This document shows positions 59,217-64,000 of a DNA stretch of 64,000 nucleotides, in pieces. Positions within the stretch are counted from its first letter, which is position 1, and the number at the start of each line of letters is the position of its first letter. Origin of the DNA: Bacteroidales bacterium (GTDB lineage: Bacteria > Bacteroidota > Bacteroidia > Bacteroidales > UBA932). Location: positions 1 to 64,000 of the forward strand of contig SUYV01000004.1 in assembly GCA_015060255.1 (NCBI GenBank), in the 5' to 3' direction. Below the pieces are notes generated by a model that was not told the DNA's origin, did not search any database, and saw only the letters and a list, made by a program, of their open reading frames with translations. A program made the position numbers and the translations under genes.

Positions 59217-59252
59217 AACAAAAATGTTAACTAAATGAACTATATTGTTTTA

Positions 59253-61898
59253 TTAGTTATTTTTCAACGCATTAAGTGACGCAGTGATACTTTCTATCTT
59301 TGAAAGCGAATCTGCCTCTTTTTTACGTTCGACAGCAACCACAGCCTCCGGTGCGTTGGCTACAAAGCGCTCATTCGAAAGCTTTTTGCGCACGCTGTCA
59401 AGGAATTTCTGCTGGTATGCGAGCTCTGCTTCGAGCTTTGCAATCTCCTCTTCCACGTTGATAAGTCCGGTGAGTGGAACGAACATTTCAACCGTCCTTA
59501 CCATGAATCTCTGAGCCGCTGACATGTCTCCTTCCGCCTGTCCTACGGTAACGTTGGCAAGCTTCATCACTACAGGGAGAACCTCTGCAGGGAAATCACC
59601 CTTGATCTTGAGGTCGAGAGCCTCCCTTGGTGAAAGGTTCTTGCTCTGGCGGATGTTACGTACGCCGGCAACTGCCTCGCACGCCATCTCGAATGCGGAG
59701 ATGAACTCTGCATCATAAGGCTTTGCCTGTGGATAACGCTGATTCATGATGGTCTCACCTGGCTGGCGTTCCGCCATGTTCTGCCAGAGTTCCTCGGTGA
59801 TGAACGGCATGATAGGATGGATCATCTTCAGAAGAGCATCGAAGAATCCTATGGTTGAGTCATATGTAGCCTTATCTATACCTGCACCATACGCTGGCTT
59901 CACAGCCTCAAGGTACCATGCGCAGAAATCATCCCAGAAGAACTTGTAGATGGCCATCAGCGCATCTGAAATACGGAACTTGGAGAAATGGTCCTCTACT
60001 GTCTCGACTACCTGGCTGAGCTTGTTCTCAAACCACTTCACCGCAACTGCAGAGGCCTCAGGCTGCTGAGCTGACGCATCGACGGTCCATCCTGTAACGA
60101 GGCGGAACGCATTCCAGACCTTGTTGTTGAAGTTTCTACCCTGCTCTATCTGCGATTCATCATAGAGGATATCGTTTCCTGCCGAACTGCAGAGGAGCAT
60201 ACCGAGACGCACGGCATCTGCACCGTACTTCTCGATCAGATCGAGAGGGTCCGGTGAGTTTCCGAGAGTCTTCGACATCTTGCGGCCGAGCTTATCACGC
60301 ACGATACCGGTAAGGTATACATTGCGGAACGGTACGTCATTCATGAACTCGTTTCCTGCCATGATCATACGGGCCACCCAGAAGAAAAGGATGTCCGGAC
60401 CAGTCACAAGGTCGTTTGTAGGATAATAGTATGCAAGGTCCTTGTTCGGCTCTGCCTCAGGATGTCCGGCCTTGTTGGTATCGAACACCGAAATAGGCCA
60501 CAGCCATGATGAGAACCATGTGTCAAGAACGTCCTCATCCTGATGCAGGTCTGCAGCTGTGAGCGCCGGATCGATCTTCTGAGCGGCCTCAAGAGCCTTC
60601 TCGGAAGTCTCTGCAACAACTACCTGTCCGTCAGGAAGATAGTATGCAGGGATACGCTGGCCCCACCAGAGCTGACGCGAGATGCACCAGTCGCGTACAT
60701 TCTCCATCCAGTGACGGTATGTATTGCGGTATTTGTCCGGAATCAGCTTTACATTTCCGCTCTCGACAGACTCGAGTGCATCCTTTGCAAGTGCCTCCAT
60801 CTTGAGGAACCACTGCATCGAGAGCCTTGGCTCGATGACTGCGTTTGTCCTCTCCGAATATCCTACAGGAGATGTGTAGTCTTCCATCTTCTCGAGATTT
60901 CCAGCCTCCTGGAGCATTGCAACAATCTTCTTTCTTGCGTCGAAGCGGTCCTCGCCAACGAGGATCTGAGCCTTCTCGTTGAGACGGCCGTGATCGTCTA
61001 TGATGTCAAGAACCGGAAGGTTGTGACGCATTCCGATCTCATAGTCATTTACATCGTGAGCAGGGGTCACCTTGAGGCATCCTGTACCGAAATCCATAGC
61101 CACATAGCTATCCTCGATGATAGGAATCTCCTTGTTTATCAATGGGATAAGGACCTTCTTGCCCTTGAGCCAGTGATAACGCTCATCTGCAGGGTTCACG
61201 CACACAGCGGCATCCGCCATGATTGTCTCAGGGCGGGTTGTTGCGATTATGATATACTTATCTGTAGGATTTCCGTTTCCGTCAGAGATGAAATATCTCA
61301 TATGGTAGAACTTGCTGACAGTATCCTTGTGGATCACTTCCTCGTCACTTACCGCTGTGAGTCCCACAGGGTCCCAGTTCACCATACGCACGCCTCTATA
61401 GATGTATCCTTTATTATAGAAGTATACGAATGTGCTGATCACAGCCTCGCTGAGCTCTGGATCCATAGTGAACTTAGTCCTGTCCCAGTCGCATGACGCG
61501 CCGAGCTTGCGGAGCTGGCTGAGGATAATGCCTCCGTGCTTCTCCTTCCACTCCCATGCATGCTCAAGGAACTGCTCACGGGTGAGATCTTCCTTCCTGA
61601 TACCCTCGGCTGCAAGCTTCTGGACCACCTTGTTCTCGGTAGCGATGGAAGCATGGTCAGTACCGGGTACCCAGCAAGCATTCTTGCCGTCCATCCTTGC
61701 CTTGCGGACGAGCACATCGTTCAATGTATTGTTGAGCACGTGACCCATATGAAGGATTCCTGTCACATTTGGTGGAGGGATCACGATTGTATAAGGTTCT
61801 CTTTCGTCCGGTTCTGAATGAAAGAACTTGTTTTCAAGCCAATAGGCGTACCATTTATCCTCCGTCAAGGCAGGATCATACTTTGCTGGAAGTTCCAT
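59253..61898 (-). CDS. valS: Valyl-tRNA synthetase
   Basis: [42 protein letters not shown]-terminal coiled coil. Confidence 0.96.
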   Translation of the reverse strand: MELPAKYDPALTEDKWYAYWLENKFFHSEPDEREPYTIVIPPPNVTGILHMGHVLNNTLNDVLVRKARMDGKNACWVPGTDHASIATENKVVQKLAAEGIRKEDLTREQFLEHAWEWKEKHGGIILSQLRKLGASCDWDRTKFTMDPELSEAVISTFVYFYNKGYIYRGVRMVNWDPVGLTAVSDEEVIHKDTVSKFYHMRYFISDGNGNPTDKYIIIATTRPETIMADAAVCVNPADERYHWLKGKKVLIPLINKEIPIIEDSYVAMDFGTGCLKVTPAHDVNDYEIGMRHNLPVLDIIDDHGRLNEKAQILVGEDRFDARKKIVAMLQEAGNLEKMEDYTSPVGYSERTNAVIEPRLSMQWFLKMEALAKDALESVESGNVKLIPDKYRNTYRHWMENVRDWCISRQLWWGQRIPAYYLPDGQVVVAETSEKALEAAQKIDPALTAADLHQDEDVLDTWFSSWLWPISVFDTNKAGHPEAEPNKDLAYYYPTNDLVTGPDILFFWVARMIMAGNEFMNDVPFRNVYLTGIVRDKLGRKMSKTLGNSPDPLDLIEKYGADAVRLGMLLCSSAGNDILYDESQIEQGRNFNNKVWNAFRLVTGWTVDASAQQPEASAVAVKWFENKLSQVVETVEDHFSKFRISDALMAIYKFFWDDFCAWYLEAVKPAYGAGIDKATYDSTIGFFDALLKMIHPIMPFITEELWQNMAERQPGETIMNQRYPQAKPYDAEFISAFEMACEAVAGVRNIRQSKNLSPREALDLKIKGDFPAEVLPVVMKLANVTVGQAEGDMSAAQRFMVRTVEMFVPLTGLINVEEEIAKLEAELAYQQKFLDSVRKKLSNERFVANAPEAVVAVERKKEADSLSKIESITASLNALKNN

Positions 61899-62058
61899 AT
61901 ATTGATTTACAATTAATTATTAATCATATCATTAGATCATATACTCATATAATGAGCGCATAATCACGCAAAGATACTAAAAAAATCACTAACTTTGCAC
62001 AATTCCGGAACCTATGGTAAAGGAAACTTTAAGGTCAATAACAGAAAAAGATAGATTT

Positions 62059-62367
62059 ATGGCAAACGAAAAGGATTTCAGCATCGAGCTGAAGCAGGAT
62101 GTAGCTAAGGGCTCATACTCAAACCTTGCAATCATCACCCACTCACGCAGCGAATTCATCCTCGACTTCGCATCAATGCTTCCAGGACTTCCAAAGCCTG
62201 AGGTCCACAACAGGATCATCATGAATCCGGAGCACGCAAAGAGGCTCTACCTCGCACTTCAGGACAACATCAACAAATACGAAAGCCAGCATGGCCCGAT
62301 AGCTCTCGGAACCGAGCCGAAGCCGACTTTCCCTATGGGAGGCATCGGTGGAGGTGCCAAGTCATAA
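62059..62367 (+). CDS. DUF3467-family protein
   Basis: GSYSNLAIITHSRSEFILDFASMLPGLPKPEVHNRIIMNPEHAKRLYLALQDNI; start at ATG 62059. Confidence 0.85.
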   Translation: MANEKDFSIELKQDVAKGSYSNLAIITHSRSEFILDFASMLPGLPKPEVHNRIIMNPEHAKRLYLALQDNINKYESQHGPIALGTEPKPTFPMGGIGGGAKS

Positions 62368-62373
62368 GTCATT

Positions 62374-62901
62374 ATGGAAGAAAGGCTTAAGAAAATAAAA
62401 GCATTCGTCTTTGATGTAGACGGAGTGTTCACAGACGGCGGCATTCTTGCTACCGCCGACGGCGACCTTTTCCGCGTCTTCGACTCCAAGGATTCATTCG
62501 GATTAAGAATGGCCTACATGAAGGGCTACCCTGTCGGAGTAATCACGGGAGGCGTGTCTGAAAGCATCAGAAAGAGATTTCGCACCTGCGCCGTCCCAGA
62601 GGAGAACATCTACCTCGGAAGCAGGGCCAAGATCGAGGACTTCGAACATTTCTGCAACAAATACTCCCTTAAAGCCGATGAAGTGATGTACTTTGGAGAC
62701 GACCTCCCGGACATTCCGGTAATGGTAGCATGCGGCTGCGGCGTATGCCCATGCGATGCAGTCGAAGAAGTCAAGGCCATCGCAGACTACATCAGCCCAC
62801 GCCCGGGCGGAAAGGGATTTGTCAGAGAAGCGCTCGAGATGGTCATGAAACTCCAGGGCAAATGGGAGCTTGACGTAGAAGATTACAAGAGGAAATTCTA
62901 A
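62374..62901 (+). CDS. kdsC: KDO-8-phosphate phosphatase-like HAD hydrolase
   Basis: KAFVFDVDGVFTDGGI, GVITGGVSESIRKR, VMYFGDDLPDIPVM. Confidence 0.88.
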   Translation: MEERLKKIKAFVFDVDGVFTDGGILATADGDLFRVFDSKDSFGLRMAYMKGYPVGVITGGVSESIRKRFRTCAVPEENIYLGSRAKIEDFEHFCNKYSLKADEVMYFGDDLPDIPVMVACGCGVCPCDAVEEVKAIADYISPRPGGKGFVREALEMVMKLQGKWELDVEDYKRKF

Positions 62902-62976
62902 TAATTTCACCACACCTCCGAGGAGATTCACCACAGATTCACGTTATTTACAACGAATCGGAGCATTTTACGGCAT

Positions 62977-63008
62977 TGCCGTCTGCTGATTGCAGACGGC
63001 ATTTTTAT
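62977..63008 (+). terminator. Rho-independent terminator
   Basis: TGCCGTCTGC tgatt GCAGACGGCA TTTTTATT. Confidence 0.85.
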
Positions 63009-63046
63009 TGAAATATCTTTGTTGCCGCAAAAATTGAAAAGTGGTT

Positions 63047-63883
63047 ATGAAATTTGAGAACGCAAACGTGCTGATTACCGGAGGAGCTTCCGGAATCGGC
63101 AAGATCATGGGCCGCATGGCTCTGGAAAAAGGAGCTAAATGCTTCATCATATGGGACATCAACCTTGTCGGCATCGAAGCGACCCGCAAGGAACTCAGCA
63201 AATATGGCAAAGTCAAAGGTTATGTGGTGGACGTATCGAACAATGAGATTGTAAACGTCGCGTATAGGAAGACTGTCGAAGACTGCGGCGAGATCGACAT
63301 ACTCATAAACTGCGCAGGCATCATAACAAGCAACAAGACATTCGACCAACAGACTCCGGAGGAGATCGTCAAGACAATGAGCATCAATACGATAGCTCCT
63401 ATGTTCGTTGCTCGCGCGATGCTTCCGGACATGCTGAAACGCAACAGAGGGCATGTATGCACGATAGCGTCAGCGGGCGGAATGATTTCGAATCCGAAGA
63501 TGTCCGTGTACGCCGCCAGCAAATGGGGCGTGATCGGATGGTCCGATTCCGTAAGAATCGAACTTCAGGAGATGAAGAGCGACGTACATTTCACGACAGT
63601 GGCTCCTTATTATATAAACACCGGCATGTTCGACGGAGTGAAATCACGGATCATCCCAATACTCAAACCGGAGTACGTCGCAAAAAGAGTCATCAGAGCC
63701 ATAGAAAGGAACAAGGCATTCAGAGGCATTCCTTTCGGATTCCATTTCATAAGATTCTGGCAGGCCATCCTCCCTACCCGCGTATTTGATTTCTTCTTCG
63801 GTCAGGTTTTCGGAATCTATCATACAATGGACCAGTTTACCGGAAGAAAAAGAGTAAAAGAATCACTAGGAAAGGCATCTTAA
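63047..63883 (+). CDS. SDR-family oxidoreductase
   Basis: VLITGGASGIGKIMGRMALEKGA, LINCAGII, YAASKWGVIGWSDSVRIEL. Confidence 0.92.
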   Translation: MKFENANVLITGGASGIGKIMGRMALEKGAKCFIIWDINLVGIEATRKELSKYGKVKGYVVDVSNNEIVNVAYRKTVEDCGEIDILINCAGIITSNKTFDQQTPEEIVKTMSINTIAPMFVARAMLPDMLKRNRGHVCTIASAGGMISNPKMSVYAASKWGVIGWSDSVRIELQEMKSDVHFTTVAPYYINTGMFDGVKSRIIPILKPEYVAKRVIRAIERNKAFRGIPFGFHFIRFWQAILPTRVFDFFFGQVFGIYHTMDQFTGRKRVKESLGKAS

Positions 63884-63926
63884 GAATAATTATTGTATTT
63901 TTGAAGCTGTTAAACAAAGTTACAAG

Positions 63927-64000
63927 ATGGAAAACACTTCTACAGAAAGGATTGTCAGCATAGCCGCAGCACAGAAGGAGTATTTCAACACCGGCGCGAC
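63927..64000 (+). CDS. N-terminus of an aldehyde dehydrogenase-like protein, truncated by window end
   Basis: MENTSTERIVSIAAAQKEYFNTGA, the start typical of ALDH class 3-like proteins. Confidence 0.6.
   Translation, partial: MENTSTERIVSIAAAQKEYFNTGA

Noticed and set aside
60543-61496. 317-aa plus-strand ORF opposite valS
   Set aside because: Antisense to a confidently identified valyl-tRNA synthetase; the long frame is a codon-bias shadow.
1-64000. CRISPR arrays, tRNA/rRNA genes, transposases
   Set aside because: No regularly spaced repeats, cloverleaf-like intergenic sequences or transposase/integrase motifs were seen; a tRNAscan/CRISPR-finder run would be needed to exclude them fully.

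Overview
The window is a compact 64-kb chromosomal segment from a Bacteroidota/Bacteroidales-type bacterium. Lineage is inferred from TonB receptor + DUF4249, TamL-like, head-GIN and DUF3467 proteins and TAnnTTTG promoters. About 1-13 kb is an arabinoxylan/arabinan utilisation locus: a CBM6-like gene tail, a GH43-GH8 fusion, a GH43 arabinanase-like enzyme, a TonB receptor with a DUF4249 protein and lipoprotein, a CE4 deacetylase, a GH51 and an alpha/beta hydrolase. Most of the rest is housekeeping: nrdD/nrdG, two GH13 enzymes, an arginine decarboxylase-like protein, tamL-like, rarA, rlmD, rlmB, NfeD, queA, pyrD, cinA, tatA/tatC, valS, an ABC-F ATPase and kdsC. The most interesting region is about 38.07-46.30 kb. 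It is a tightly packed, same-strand eight-gene run: Ca/Na antiporter, HdrC-like, HdrB-like, HdrA/QmoA-like, second HdrC-like, fused membrane HdrE-HdrD-like, cysteate-synthase-like PLP enzyme and MscS channel, ending at a perfect inverted-repeat terminator. A heterodisulfide-reductase-like membrane complex co-transcribed with a cysteate-synthase-like enzyme in this lineage suggests an uncharacterised sulfur/sulfonate redox system; the function is inference. No tRNA, rRNA, CRISPR array, transposase or prophage was recognised. All assignments are by eye, with no database searches.
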